NCBI GenBank assembly: GCA_018266075.1
Contig: JAFEBB010000017.1
Location: 57,316 to 121,315 of the forward strand
DNA: 64,000 nucleotides
Source: Deltaproteobacteria bacterium
GTDB lineage: Bacteria > Myxococcota > Myxococcia > Myxococcales > SZAS-1
Reading direction: 5' to 3'
Shown here: piece after piece, positions 6,925 through 15,671 of the stretch
Layout of the letters: each line of letters opens with the position of its first letter
Position numbering within the stretch: the stretch's first letter is position 1
Translations under genes and position numbers: made by a program
Notes under the pieces: generated by a model
The model's input: the letters and a program-made list of their open reading frames with translations, nothing else
The model's database searches: none
What the model was told of the DNA's origin: nothing

Positions 6925-8400
6925 TCAGCGCCGGCGCAGCGCGCGCAGCATCCGCATCGGCGTCGAGCGCCGCACGCCGCCCACCAGGAACTCCAGCGCC
7001 GCGTCGAGCGTACGGCCATACGGCGGCGACTGCAGCCGCCGCGCGGCCGCGAGCGGGCTCGCCACCAGCACGCCGCGCAGGTGCGAGAAGGTCTCGAAGC
7101 CCGCCTGCCCGTGGTACGCGCCATTCCCGCTCGCGCCGATGCCGCCGAACGGCAGGCTCTCCTGGGCGAAGTGCACCAGCGTGTCATTCACGGTCGCGCC
7201 GCCCGAGGGCGTGCGACGGAGGACGTCCTGGGCGCGGTGGGCGTCGTCGTCGAAGTAATAGAACGCGAGCGGCCGCGGGCGCGCCGCGATGAACGCCAGC
7301 GCCTCGTCGAGCACGCGGTAGGTCACGATGGGCAGGATTGGCCCGAAGATCTCCTCCTGCATCACCCGCATCGCCGGCGTGGGCCCGAAGACCAGCGCCG
7401 GCGCCAGCCGCCGCGAGTGCCCATCCGACGCGCCCCCCAGCACCTCCACCCGCGCACCCTTGGCACGCGCGTCGTCGAGCAGGGCCACAAGCCGCGCGCG
7501 GTGGTTGTCGCTCACGATGGCGGTGTAGTCCGCGCCGCGCGGCAGCTCGGGGTACGCCGCGAGGGCCGCGTCGCGGAAGGCGTTGGCGAACTCGTTCTCG
7601 CGGCCCTCGGGCACGAGCGCGTAGTCCGGAGCGATGCAGGTCTGGCCGGCGTTGAAGAGCTTTCCGAGCGCGATGCGCCGCGCGGCCTTCGGGAGCGCGT
7701 AGTCCGAATGGACCAGCGCCGGCGACTTGCCGCCGAGCTCCAGCGTGGTGGGAACGAGGTTCTCCGCCGCCGCGGATGCCACCTTCTTGCCCACGTTCGT
7801 CGAGCCGGTGAAGAGCAGGTGATCCAGCGGCAGCTTCGTCACGGCCGTGGCCACGTCCGGCCCGCCCTCGACGACGGCGATCTCCTCCGCGGTGAACCGC
7901 TCGCGCAGCGCGTGCCCGAGCAGCTCGGACGTCCGCGGCGTGAGCTCCGACGGCTTGAGCAGCGCGCGATTTCCCGCGGCCAGCGCGCCCGCGAGAGGCG
8001 CCAGGGCCAGGTTCACCGGGTAGTTCCACGGCGCGATGATGCCCACCACGCCGCGCGGGATTGGCTCCACCAGCGCCTTGGAGGGCAGGAAGTACGGGCT
8101 GGGCTGCGCAGGGCGAGCCTGCATCCAATCCGCCACGTGCTTGCGCGCATCGCGCACACCCTCCAGCGTGGCGTAGATGTCGGCGAGCAGCGTCTCGTGG
8201 CGCGAGCGACCGCCAAAGTCCGCGTCGATGGCGGCCACGAAGCGCTCCGCGTTGTCCACGAGCACCCGCTCCAGCCGCGCCAGCCAGTCCTCGCGCTCGG
8301 CCAGGCTCGGGTACGGCGAGGCCGCCTGCGCGCGCCGCAGCCGCTCGTACGACTCGGCGACGGGATCGGTCTTCACGCTGCGAAGAGGGACGGTCTGCAT
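6925..8400 (-). CDS. NAD(P)-dependent aldehyde dehydrogenase (coniferyl/fatty aldehyde type)
   Basis: A 491-residue ALDH-superfamily enzyme, full length for the class. It has the cofactor region GIIAPWNYPVNLAL, the general-base Glu in TLELGGKSPALVHS and the catalytic Cys in NAGQTCIAPDY. The EEIFGPILPI and LPFGGIGASGNGAYHG blocks place it with the coniferyl-aldehyde/fatty-aldehyde dehydrogenase branch. It oxidises an aldehyde to the acid. The gene is divergent from a GntR regulator, with twin operators between. The operon on the other side encodes a GMC alcohol oxidase, so the pair would convert alcohol to aldehyde to acid. Substrate identity is inference. Confidence 0.9.
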   Translation of the reverse strand: MQTVPLRSVKTDPVAESYERLRRAQAASPYPSLAEREDWLARLERVLVDNAERFVAAIDADFGGRSRHETLLADIYATLEGVRDARKHVADWMQARPAQPSPYFLPSKALVEPIPRGVVGIIAPWNYPVNLALAPLAGALAAGNRALLKPSELTPRTSELLGHALRERFTAEEIAVVEGGPDVATAVTKLPLDHLLFTGSTNVGKKVASAAAENLVPTTLELGGKSPALVHSDYALPKAARRIALGKLFNAGQTCIAPDYALVPEGRENEFANAFRDAALAAYPELPRGADYTAIVSDNHRARLVALLDDARAKGARVEVLGGASDGHSRRLAPALVFGPTPAMRVMQEEIFGPILPIVTYRVLDEALAFIAARPRPLAFYYFDDDAHRAQDVLRRTPSGGATVNDTLVHFAQESLPFGGIGASGNGAYHGQAGFETFSHLRGVLVASPLAAARRLQSPPYGRTLDAALEFLVGGVRRSTPMRMLRALRRR

Positions 8401-8410
8401 GGCGCCTCCG

Positions 8411-8515
8411 CTGGTCGGACCAGTGCACCTTGCGCCCGCTGGCGTCGCCCTGTCAACCCAACCGGGCTGCTCGGGTTGCGCGCCAAACTCGCCGCATGCT
8501 ACTGGTCGGACCAGT
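8411..8515. promoter_or_regulatory. Two GntR/FadR-type operators
   Basis: CTGGTCGGACCAG occurs at 8411-8423, and the extended perfect palindrome ACTGGTCGGACCAGT at 8501-8515. Both contain the TGGTNNNACCA core known for FadR-subfamily GntR regulators. One lies just upstream of the aldehyde dehydrogenase start, the other against the regulator's own start codon. The regulator encoded next door probably binds both, controlling the catabolic genes and itself. Confidence 0.8.
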
Positions 8516-8516
8516 C

Positions 8517-9227
8517 ATGACTTCTCCCGCCCGAACCCAGCCCCGTGGCTCCGTCGCCGAGCGCGTCGCGAGCTCGTTGCGCACCGCCATCGTGGCCGGT
8601 CGCTTCCGCCCTGGCGATCCCTTGCCCAGCGAGCGCGAGCTCGCCGACAAGTACGACGTGAACCGCTCCAGCGTGCGCGAGGCCATGAAGCGCCTCGAGG
8701 CCTGGGGGCTGGTGAAGATCAAGCACGGCGGCACCACGCGCGTGAGCGACTTCTTGCTCTCCGCGGGGCTCGAGCTGCTGCCTCACCTGGTCGAGCTCGG
8801 CGGCGTGGTGGACGCGAGCGTGCTCCGCGATCTGCACGAGCTGCGCGCGATGATCCTCGGCTGGTGCGCGGAGCAGGCGGCGCAGAAGGCGGATCCCGCC
8901 TCGCTCGCGCGGCTGGAGACGCTGGCGCGGCAGCTCGCGGATCCGAAAGCGAAGCCGGCGCAGCTGCAGGAGCTGGACTACGACTTCTTCGAGACGCTGG
9001 TGCAGATCACCGGCAACCGCTTGCTGCTGATGTTCTCCAACGTGGTGCGCGAGGTGTACCTGCGCGGCCGCGAGCGGTTCGTGGGGCTGTACGCGAAGGG
9101 CGTCTTCGACCCGCGGCACCACCAGCGGGCCATCGAGGCCATCCGCCGCCGCGACTCGACCGCCGCCGGCATCGCCATGCGCTCGCACGCGGTGACCGCG
9201 CTGCTCGCCAAGGAGCCCAGGCCGTGA
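8517..9227 (+). CDS. FadR-family GntR transcriptional regulator
   Basis: A 236-residue protein. The winged-helix GntR domain is at residues about 10-75 (RPGDPLPSERELADKYDVNR, then SSVREAMKRLEAWGLVKIKH). The all-helical FCD effector-binding domain fills the rest. I chose the ATG at 8517. An ATG seven codons upstream would put coding sequence inside the operator. It probably binds the two CTGGTCsGACCAG sites that flank the divergent promoters and releases them on binding a fatty or aromatic acid-type ligand. The ligand is inferred from the subfamily and the neighbouring oxidation genes. It overlaps the next gene by GTGA. Confidence 0.9.
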   Translation: MTSPARTQPRGSVAERVASSLRTAIVAGRFRPGDPLPSERELADKYDVNRSSVREAMKRLEAWGLVKIKHGGTTRVSDFLLSAGLELLPHLVELGGVVDASVLRDLHELRAMILGWCAEQAAQKADPASLARLETLARQLADPKAKPAQLQELDYDFFETLVQITGNRLLLMFSNVVREVYLRGRERFVGLYAKGVFDPRHHQRAIEAIRRRDSTAAGIAMRSHAVTALLAKEPRP

Positions 9228-10273
9228 ACGCCCTCCTCGCCCAGCTCGCCGGTTCGACGCCGGAGCTCCCGGCGAACGCGCCCCGCTTCGGCGGCAAGCG
9301 CGGGCACGTGGAGAGCTACTTCTGGCGCGCGAACGATCCGGAGCGGCCGCGTGCGCTCTGGCTCAAGGCCACCGTCCTCGCGCCGCTGCAAGGCGAGCCC
9401 GTGGCCGAAGGCTGGTTCATCTGGTTCGACGGCGAGCGCAACCGCACCCTCGCCGGCAAGGAGACGGTGTCGCTCTCGACCGCGCGCTACGAGGGCCAGG
9501 ACGAGGCGCCCGAGATCCGCGTGGGCAAGTTCGCGTTCGACGTGGGCGCGCGCGGCACGGCCCGCGGCTCGGTGAAGACGCGTGACGGCGAGCCGCGCTT
9601 CGAGCTGGCGTGGACGCCGGATGCCTCGCCGATCGCTGCCCCGCTCACGCTCTTGCGGCTGCGCGCGCTGCGCGAGGGCCCGTTCCCGCGCGGGAAGTTC
9701 CTGACGCCGTTTCCCTCGCTGCGCTTCACCGGCCGCGTGACCCTGCCCGACGAGACCGTGGAGCTCGCCGGCTGGACGGGCATGCAGGGCCACAACTGGG
9801 GCCCCGAGCACGCGTTCGAGTACGTCTGGGGCCAGTGCCTCTTCCCGGCGAAGAACGGCCAGCCCGACGCCCTGGTCGAGGGCGCCTCGGGGCGCGTGAA
9901 GATCGCCGGACGCACCACGCCGCGGATGTCGACGCTCCAGGTACGCCGCGGCGTCGAGATCTATCGATTCGATCGGGTGCTCGACCTCTGGCGGCAGGAC
10001 TCGCGCGTCGAGGGCGATCGTTGGTCGCTGCGCATGGGTGGCCCAGACGGCGAGGCGCGCCTGGAGATGGACGCGTCGAATCGGCCGATGGCGTGCCTGG
10101 GCTACGCCAACCCGGACGGCCAGCTCAGCTACTGCCTCAACAGCAAGCTCGCGAAGGTGAGCCTGCAAGTTCAGCCTTCGCGCGGCGGCGCGTTCGAATA
10201 TTCGAGCGAGCACGGGGGCGCGCTCGAGTTCCTTCGACGTGAGCCGGACGCGCGTTTTTCCGAAGTGATCTGA
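9224..10273 (+). CDS. Lipocalin-like beta-rich protein (hydroxyneurosporene synthase/AttH type)
   Basis: A 349-residue, beta-rich protein with many Trp and Gly residues. It begins at a GTG that overlaps the regulator's stop. Segments such as VESYFWRANDPERPRALWLK, GWTGMQGHNWGPEHAFEYVW and a repeat-like second half resemble the double-lipocalin fold of the AttH/CrtC-like hydratases, which handle hydrophobic ligands. There is no signal peptide. Together with the next gene and the GMC oxidase it may bind or present a long-chain substrate. The family assignment is moderate and the activity unknown. Confidence 0.55.
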   Translation: MNALLAQLAGSTPELPANAPRFGGKRGHVESYFWRANDPERPRALWLKATVLAPLQGEPVAEGWFIWFDGERNRTLAGKETVSLSTARYEGQDEAPEIRVGKFAFDVGARGTARGSVKTRDGEPRFELAWTPDASPIAAPLTLLRLRALREGPFPRGKFLTPFPSLRFTGRVTLPDETVELAGWTGMQGHNWGPEHAFEYVWGQCLFPAKNGQPDALVEGASGRVKIAGRTTPRMSTLQVRRGVEIYRFDRVLDLWRQDSRVEGDRWSLRMGGPDGEARLEMDASNRPMACLGYANPDGQLSYCLNSKLAKVSLQVQPSRGGAFEYSSEHGGALEFLRREPDARFSEVI

Positions 10274-10288
10274 GTCGGGGGGTTGGTC

Positions 10289-10765
10289 ATGACCATCTCG
10301 TTCGTGGAAGCGATGCGCGGCTGGCTGCGCGACGCCTCGGGGCAGGAGCACCCGGTCTCGTTCGAGGTGCTGGCGCAGCGGCGCTCGGGCGGGCTCTTCG
10401 AGATCCGCGGGCTGCTCTCGGCGCCGCCGCTCGCGCGCGACGTGCCCGCGCGCGGCACTCTGGAGATGGGCATCGGCAAGATCGCCTACCACCTCGAGTT
10501 CAACGGCGCCGATGGCGCGCCGCTCATCCTCGAGGCCACGAAGCACCCGACGATCTTCTCGCCGCTGAAGTCGATGACCCAGATGCAGGCCTTCGTCCGC
10601 GACGCGAAGGGCGCGACCGTGGCCGAGGGCGAGATGCGGTTCGCCCTCTCGGATCTGCTGCCGTTCGCGGCGTCGTGGCTGCCGGGCCAGCGCGATTCAC
10701 AGAAGCAGCTCGAGGCGCGGCGCCGGCAGGTGGAGCGGCTCTTGCTCGCGGGAGGAGAGTCGTGA
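10289..10765 (+). CDS. Hypothetical protein of the GMC oxidase operon
   Basis: A 158-residue protein from the ATG at 10289. A TTG two codons upstream is less likely, because GGGGGG at 10277-10282 is well placed for the ATG. It has an alternating beta-strand pattern (FEIRGLLSAPPLARDVPARG, then TLEMGIGKIAYHLEFNG) and a helical C-terminal end. It overlaps the GMC oxidase start by GTGA. It could be a small carrier or assembly partner of that oxidase, but there is no direct evidence in the sequence. Confidence 0.6.
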   Translation: MTISFVEAMRGWLRDASGQEHPVSFEVLAQRRSGGLFEIRGLLSAPPLARDVPARGTLEMGIGKIAYHLEFNGADGAPLILEATKHPTIFSPLKSMTQMQAFVRDAKGATVAEGEMRFALSDLLPFAASWLPGQRDSQKQLEARRRQVERLLLAGGES

Positions 10766-12678
10766 GCGTCGAGCTGAGCGGGTCGCAGCGCGAGATCCTC
10801 ACGGCCGTCGCGGAGGCTGCGCTGCCGCCGGGGCGCATCTTCCCGGGCGCGGGTCGCGGCGTGGCCATGAAGGCGGAAGCCTTCGTGGGCACGCTCTCCA
10901 AGCCGGTGGCCCAGGGCTATGGCGCGCTGCTCTGGGCGCTGCAGGCGTGGTCGCTGGCGCGCACCGCGAAGCCGTTCGCGTCACTGCCGCTCGGGCGCCG
11001 GCTCGAGCTGCTCGAGGGCTGGGCCGCGACCGAAGCGGGCCGCATGCCCGCGCGCATGATCCTCGCGCCGCTCAAGCTCGCGCACTTCGACGACGCGTCC
11101 ATCTATCGCTCGCTGGGCTGCCGGCACGTCATCGATCCGCCGAAGCGCGAGAAGCAGCGCTGGCGCGATCAGGTCATCGACGCGAGCACCTTCAACTCGG
11201 GCGAACTGCTGGAGTGCGACGCGGTCGTGGTCGGCACGGGCGCAGGCGGCGCACCCGTCGCGCGCGCGCTCGCCGAACGTGGACACGCCGTGTTGATGGT
11301 CGAGGAAGGCCCGTACTTCGATCGCAGCGAGTTCAACGGCCGCGCGGTCGACATGATGCGCAAGCTGTACCGCAAGGGCGGCACGACCGCGTCCATCGGC
11401 AACACGGTCATCCCCATTCCCGTGGGCCGCGGCGTGGGCGGCACCACGCTCATCAACTGCGGCACCTGCTTCCGCGTGCCCGAGAAGACGCTCGCCGAGT
11501 GGCGCGAGAAGCAGAACCTCACCGAGTTCACCGAGGATCTGCTCGCGCCGCACTACGAGTCGGTGGAGCGCGAGCTGGGCGTGGCGCCGTCCGCGCCGAA
11601 GTACCTGGGCCGGACGGCTGAGCTCATCGCCCGCGGCTGCGACGCGCTGGGCTGGTCGCACCACCCGCTCAAGCGCAACGCGCCCGATTGCGACGGCCAG
11701 GGGCTCTGCGCCTTCGGCTGTCCCACCGACGCGAAGAAGTCGACGAACGTGTCGTACGTGCCCAAGGCGCTCGAGCGCGGCGCGCAGCTGCTCACCGGGC
11801 TGAAGATCGATCGCGTGCTCGTGGAGAACGAGCGCGCGGTGGGCGTGGTGGGCCACGCGGGCGATCGGGTGATCACCATTCGCGCGCGCGTCGTGGTGCT
11901 CGCGTGCGGCTCGCTGCACACGCCCACGCTGCTCTTGAAGAACGGGCTCGCGAACAGCTCGGGCGAGGTGGGCAAGAACCTCTCCATTCACCCGGCCACG
12001 GCGGCGATGGCGCTCTTCGACGAGCCGGTGAACAGCTCGAACAGCGTGCCCCAGGGCTACGCCATCGACGAGTTCACGAGCGAGGGCATCATGTTCGAGG
12101 GCGCGTCGGTGCCGCTCGACATCACCGCCGTGTCGCTGCCTGGCTTCGGGCCGGGCTTCGTCGACTTGATGGAGCGCTTCAACGAGACGCTCAACTTCGG
12201 CTTCATGGTGAAGGACACCTCGCGCGGCCGCGTGTCGCTCGGCCCGGACGGCGAGCCGCGCATCAGCTACTGGCTCAACGAGAACGACACCGCGCGCGTC
12301 CAGCGGGGCATGGCGCTCCTGTGCCGCGTCTTCTTCGCCGCGGGCGCGCGCGAGGTGTACGCGCCGGTGCATGGCCACGAGCGCTTCCGCGACCTGCGCG
12401 ACGTCGAGCGGCTGGAGAAGAGCAAGCTCGCCGCGCGGCACGTCGATCTGTCCGCGTACCACCCGCTGGGCACGGCGCGCATGGGGAAGGACCCGCTCAA
12501 GTCGGTCGTCGACCTGACCCACGAGACCCACGACGTCCACAACCTCTTCATCTGCGACGGCTCGAGCGTGCCGGGCTCGCTGGGCGTCAATCCCCAGATG
12601 ACCATCATGGCCATGGCCCTGCGGGCGGCGACCTTCATTGATCGGCGGCTGGAGCGGCTGGTCTCGCTGGCAGCCTAG
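10762..12678 (+). CDS. GMC-family FAD oxidoreductase (long-chain alcohol oxidase type)
   Basis: A 638-residue enzyme starting at a GTG that overlaps the upstream stop. After an N-terminal helical region of about 130 residues, the FAD Rossmann motif VVGTGAGGAPVARALAERGH appears. The GMC signature follows (GRGVGGTTLINCG), and the C-terminal active site has YHPLGTARMG and VNPQMTIMAMA. A Cys-rich CDGQGLCAFGCPTDAKKS segment lies mid-protein, as in bacterial alcohol oxidases of this group. It oxidises an alcohol to an aldehyde. Operon partners and the divergent aldehyde dehydrogenase suggest a long-chain alcohol pathway. The substrate is not provable here. Confidence 0.85.
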   Translation: MSVELSGSQREILTAVAEAALPPGRIFPGAGRGVAMKAEAFVGTLSKPVAQGYGALLWALQAWSLARTAKPFASLPLGRRLELLEGWAATEAGRMPARMILAPLKLAHFDDASIYRSLGCRHVIDPPKREKQRWRDQVIDASTFNSGELLECDAVVVGTGAGGAPVARALAERGHAVLMVEEGPYFDRSEFNGRAVDMMRKLYRKGGTTASIGNTVIPIPVGRGVGGTTLINCGTCFRVPEKTLAEWREKQNLTEFTEDLLAPHYESVERELGVAPSAPKYLGRTAELIARGCDALGWSHHPLKRNAPDCDGQGLCAFGCPTDAKKSTNVSYVPKALERGAQLLTGLKIDRVLVENERAVGVVGHAGDRVITIRARVVVLACGSLHTPTLLLKNGLANSSGEVGKNLSIHPATAAMALFDEPVNSSNSVPQGYAIDEFTSEGIMFEGASVPLDITAVSLPGFGPGFVDLMERFNETLNFGFMVKDTSRGRVSLGPDGEPRISYWLNENDTARVQRGMALLCRVFFAAGAREVYAPVHGHERFRDLRDVERLEKSKLAARHVDLSAYHPLGTARMGKDPLKSVVDLTHETHDVHNLFICDGSSVPGSLGVNPQMTIMAMALRAATFIDRRLERLVSLAA

Positions 12679-12702
12679 ACGTGGGCCCCCCTGGCTGCCC
12701 GC

Positions 12703-12731
12703 TTGACCGGGTGGGGCGTCCCGACTAGAAA
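12703..12731 (+). promoter_or_regulatory. Sigma-70-type promoter of the ribosomal operon
   Basis: TTGACC and TAGAAA are separated by exactly 17 bases in the gap before rplY. This is a close match to the housekeeping consensus and is well placed to drive rplY and the genes after it, with a leader of about 140 nt. Confidence 0.6.
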
Positions 12732-12877
12732 GCGCCGTTCCGCGCACGGGCAGAAGCGCTGCAGACCAGCGGTTTTTCCCGAAACACACGGCGGCCGAAC
12801 GCGGAATCGGCTGCCGCCTGTCGCCACAGTGCGAAGGCCAGTTCGACGGGCCCAGCGCCCGATCGAAGGAGCTAGCC

Positions 12878-13621
12878 ATGGCAGAGAACGCCGTCTCGTT
12901 GACCGCGAAGGTTCGCAAGGAAGTGGGCAAGGGTCCGTCGCGCCGCATCCGTGCGCAGGGCCTGGTGCCGGCCGTGCTGTACGGGCCGCACAACAAGGAG
13001 CCCCTCCAGCTCGCGGTGGATCCCCTCGCCCTCAAGGCCGCGATCCAGACCAAGTTCAAGTACAACACCCTCCTCAAGTTCACCCTCGAGGGCGCCGGCG
13101 AGAAGACCGCGCTCCTCAAGGAAGTGCAGGTGGACCCCATCCAGCGGTCCATCCTCCACGCCGACTTCATCGAGGTGCGCCTCGACGAGAAGGTGCGCGT
13201 GAACGTCCCCTTGTTCCTCACCGGCAAGGCCGTCGGAACGGCCGAGGGCGGCGTGGTGAACCAGGTCACCCGTGAGCTGGTCATCCTCGCGCTCCCCAAG
13301 GACATCCCCGAGAAGCTCGAGGTCGACGTGACCCCGCTCAAGATCGGCGGCTCCATCCACGTCTCCGAGGTCAAGTTCCCCGCGGGCGTGACCGCGAAGA
13401 CCAAGGGCGACATCACCGTGGCCGTGTGCAGCGTGCCCGAGGAGATCGTCGAGGTGGCGCCGGTGGCAGCGGCGGTGCCGGGTGCTCCGGGCGCCGAGGG
13501 TGCGGCGGCTGCAGCGCCGGGTGCCGAGGGTGCCAAGCCCGCGGCGGGTGCCGAGGGTGCCAAGCCGGCAGCGGCTGGCGCCAAGGCCGAGCCCGCCAAG
13601 AAGGAGGAGAAGAAGAAGTAA
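12878..13621 (+). CDS. rplY: 50S ribosomal protein L25/CTC (long form)
   Basis: A 247-residue protein that starts after GAAGGAG. Residues 1-95 form the 5S-rRNA-binding L25 domain (GPSRRIRAQGLVPAVLYGPH). The TL5/CTC beta domain follows to about residue 190. The C-terminal 55 residues are a low-complexity Ala/Gly/Pro/Lys tail built from imperfect GAEGAKPA repeats, with an EKKK end. Such tails are common in long-form CTC proteins and are probably disordered. It leads the cluster rplY-pth-rpsF-rpsR-rplI. The tandem repeats at about 13490-13600 could vary in copy number between strains. Confidence 0.95.
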   Translation: MAENAVSLTAKVRKEVGKGPSRRIRAQGLVPAVLYGPHNKEPLQLAVDPLALKAAIQTKFKYNTLLKFTLEGAGEKTALLKEVQVDPIQRSILHADFIEVRLDEKVRVNVPLFLTGKAVGTAEGGVVNQVTRELVILALPKDIPEKLEVDVTPLKIGGSIHVSEVKFPAGVTAKTKGDITVAVCSVPEEIVEVAPVAAAVPGAPGAEGAAAAAPGAEGAKPAAGAEGAKPAAAGAKAEPAKKEEKKK

Positions 13622-13677
13622 GTCTCCTCGCGGCCTGAGCGCGTCATACGGCGCGCTCACGCCTCGTCGGCGCAACC

Positions 13678-14274
13678 ATGAAGCTCATCGCTGGCCTCGG
13701 AAATCCCGGACGCGAGTACGCGGATACGCGGCACAACGTGGGCTTCATGGTGCTCGACGAGCTGGCCCGGCGGCACCGCCTGGACTTCAACCAGCGAAAG
13801 TTCGAAGGCGAGTACGCCTCGGGCTCCATGCTGGGCGAGAAGGTGGTGCTGCTGAAGCCGCAGACCTTCATGAACCTCTCGGGGCAGTCGGTGGTGCCCG
13901 CGGCCAGGTTCTTCAAGGTGGCGGTCGGCGATGTGGTGGTGGTGCACGACGAGCTGGACCTGCCCCTGAGCAGACTCCAGATAAAGGTGGGCGGCGGCGC
14001 GGGGGGCCACAACGGCATCAAGAGCATCCTGGGGCTCTTTGGCGAGGACGCCTTCGTTCGCATCCGGGTGGGCATCGGCAAGCCGATGGCTCAAGGCGAG
14101 AAGCGGAACTCGGTGGTGGGGCACGTGCTGGGCGGCTTTGGAAAAGACGAAGCGCAGCTGGTGCAGCAGGTGATAGGACGGGCGGCGGACGCGGTGGAGC
14201 GGGTGATCCAGAAGGGCCCGCTCGACGCGATGAACGAATTCAACCGCAAGGAGCCTGTGGCCCCGCGCGGTTGA
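13678..14274 (+). CDS. pth: Peptidyl-tRNA hydrolase
   Basis: A 198-residue enzyme of normal length that frees tRNA from stalled peptidyl-tRNA. Visible hallmarks are GLGNPGREYADTRHNVGF, which contains the catalytic His, then KPQTFMNLSGQSV, VVVHDELDLPLSRLQIKVGG with the catalytic Asp, and GGHNGIKSI. It sits between rplY and rpsF, a position seen in many bacteria, and is probably co-transcribed with them. Confidence 0.96.
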   Translation: MKLIAGLGNPGREYADTRHNVGFMVLDELARRHRLDFNQRKFEGEYASGSMLGEKVVLLKPQTFMNLSGQSVVPAARFFKVAVGDVVVVHDELDLPLSRLQIKVGGGAGGHNGIKSILGLFGEDAFVRIRVGIGKPMAQGEKRNSVVGHVLGGFGKDEAQLVQQVIGRAADAVERVIQKGPLDAMNEFNRKEPVAPRG

Positions 14275-14329
14275 TGCAGCACGGCGCGCGAAATGGTTCG
14301 CGTGTCGCACGCAGTAACCTCGCTCCCAT

Positions 14330-14380
14330 TTCGGGGGCAGGAGCGGCGAAGCGAGCCGCTCTTACCGTGAGGAAGACACA
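14330..14380 (+). promoter_or_regulatory. Possible S6:S18 autoregulatory leader of rpsF
   Basis: The leader before rpsF forms a perfect 7-bp hairpin (GAGCGGC at 14341-14347 with GCCGCTC at 14355-14361), followed by TTACCGTGAGG and the ATG. A hairpin with a nearby ACCG is reminiscent of the known S6:S18 RNA-binding motif that lets the two proteins shut off their own translation. A structural model search is needed to be sure. Confidence 0.35.
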
Positions 14381-14842
14381 ATGGCCGAAGCACAGACGAA
14401 GGTGCGGCTGCGCGAATACGAGACCGTGTTCCTGCTCAAGCCGGACGTCACCGACGACGCCGTGGACAAGCTCAAGGAGCGCGTCCGTGGCGTGGTGAGC
14501 CGCGAGGGCGGCAAGGTGATCAAGTTCATCAACTGGGGCAAGAAGAAGACCAGCTTCGCCGTGGCCAAGCAGCCGCGCGCGATCTACGTCGAGGCGCTCT
14601 ACCTCGGCCAGAAGAACCTGGTCACCGAGCTCGAGCGCAACCTGCGCAACATCGACGAGATCACCAAGTTCCTCACCACCAAGGTGGCCGAGGAGATCGA
14701 CCCCGAGAGCCGCCCGGTGGAGCCCGACGAGAAGCGCGCCGGCGACGTGGAAGAGGCCCCGCGCCCCGAGCGCAGCGAGCGCCGCGACGACTTCGCGGGC
14801 GGCGCCGATGCCGAGGACGTGGCGCCCGGAGTCGAGGAATAA
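14381..14842 (+). CDS. rpsF: 30S ribosomal protein S6
   Basis: A 153-residue S6. The ferredoxin-like core of about 100 residues is clear (RLREYETVFLLKPDVTDDAV and INWGKKKTSFAVAKQPRAIY). An acidic C-terminal extension follows (EEIDPESRPVEPDEKRAGDV, then ending DVAPGVEE). S6 pairs with S18 in the platform of the small subunit, and rpsR follows directly. The acidic tail is longer than in E. coli but usual for this lineage. Confidence 0.95.
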   Translation: MAEAQTKVRLREYETVFLLKPDVTDDAVDKLKERVRGVVSREGGKVIKFINWGKKKTSFAVAKQPRAIYVEALYLGQKNLVTELERNLRNIDEITKFLTTKVAEEIDPESRPVEPDEKRAGDVEEAPRPERSERRDDFAGGADAEDVAPGVEE

Positions 14843-14885
14843 CCCCAACCATTTTCCCGCTTCGGCGGGACACAGGTGAACTGAC

Positions 14886-15191
14886 ATGAGCTTTGAACGT
14901 GAAGGACGTGGCGGCGGCCGCGAGGATCGCGGCGGGCGCGGCGGTGACCGCGAGGAGCGCGGCGGCGGGCGCGGCTTTGGCCGTCGCAAGGTGTGCCGCT
15001 ACTGCGCCGACAAGAACGCCAAGATCGACCACCGCAACTCGGGCGAGCTGAAGAGCTTCGTCACCGAGCGCGGCAAGATCATCCCCCGCCGCATCAGCGG
15101 CAACTGCAGCAAGCACCAGCGGCAGGTGGCCATCGCCATCAAGCGGGCCCGCATGCTGGCCCTGCTGCCCTACACCGTGATGCAGGGTTAA
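14886..15191 (+). CDS. rpsR: 30S ribosomal protein S18 with RG-rich N-terminal extension
   Basis: A 101-residue S18. The conserved domain starts at about residue 35 with [17 protein letters not shown] and includes [20 protein letters not shown]. The CxxC plus a later Cys mark the zinc-type variant. The first 35 residues are an Arg/Gly-rich repeat ([20 protein letters not shown]) not found in E. coli S18. It may contact rRNA or be disordered. The gene lies between rpsF and rplI as in most bacteria. Confidence 0.95.
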   Translation: MSFEREGRGGGREDRGGRGGDREERGGGRGFGRRKVCRYCADKNAKIDHRNSGELKSFVTERGKIIPRRISGNCSKHQRQVAIAIKRARMLALLPYTVMQG

Positions 15192-15202
15192 GGAGCGCGC
15201 CA

Positions 15203-15649
15203 ATGAAGATCATCCTGCGTGAAGACGTGGACAACCTCGGCAAGAGCGGCGAGCTCGTCGAGGTGCGCAACGGGTACGGGCGCAACTTCCTGCTCCCCCG
15301 TGGCATGGCCGTGCTGGCCAACGAGAAGAACCTCAAGCACCTGGCGCACGAGCGCTCGGTGATCGCTGCCAAGCTGGCCAAGATGAAGGCCGGCGCGGTG
15401 GAGATCGCCGGCAAGCTGGTGAAGGTCAGCGTGACCGTGAAGCGCAAGGTGGGCGAGCAGGACAAGCTGTTCGGCTCGGTGACCACCCTGGACATCGCCG
15501 ACGCGCTCACCGCCCAGGGCATCAAGCTGGAGCGCCGGCAGATCCACCTCGCGGAGCCCATCAAGACCATCGGCAGCTTCGAGGTCGAGGTGCGGCTGCA
15601 CCCCGAGGTTCCGGCCAAGATCAAGGTCGAGGTCGTTCCCGAGGCGTAG
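15203..15649 (+). CDS. rplI: 50S ribosomal protein L9
   Basis: A 148-residue L9 with the N-terminal rRNA-binding domain ([20 protein letters not shown], then [20 protein letters not shown]). A long connecting helix and the C-terminal domain follow ([20 protein letters not shown]). The start ATG at 15203 follows AAGGAG. It is the last gene of the ribosomal operon, and a terminator-like hairpin lies 22 nt after the stop. Confidence 0.96.
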   Translation: MKIILREDVDNLGKSGELVEVRNGYGRNFLLPRGMAVLANEKNLKHLAHERSVIAAKLAKMKAGAVEIAGKLVKVSVTVKRKVGEQDKLFGSVTTLDIADALTAQGIKLERRQIHLAEPIKTIGSFEVEVRLHPEVPAKIKVEVVPEA

Positions 15650-15671
15650 GCAGCATCGCTTCGAGTGATTC

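Noticed and set aside
13490..13600. CRISPR-like or VNTR array
   Set aside because: The GGTGCCGAGGGTGCCAAG repeats are in frame and encode the Ala/Gly-rich tail of L25. There are no spacers. No CRISPR array was seen anywhere.
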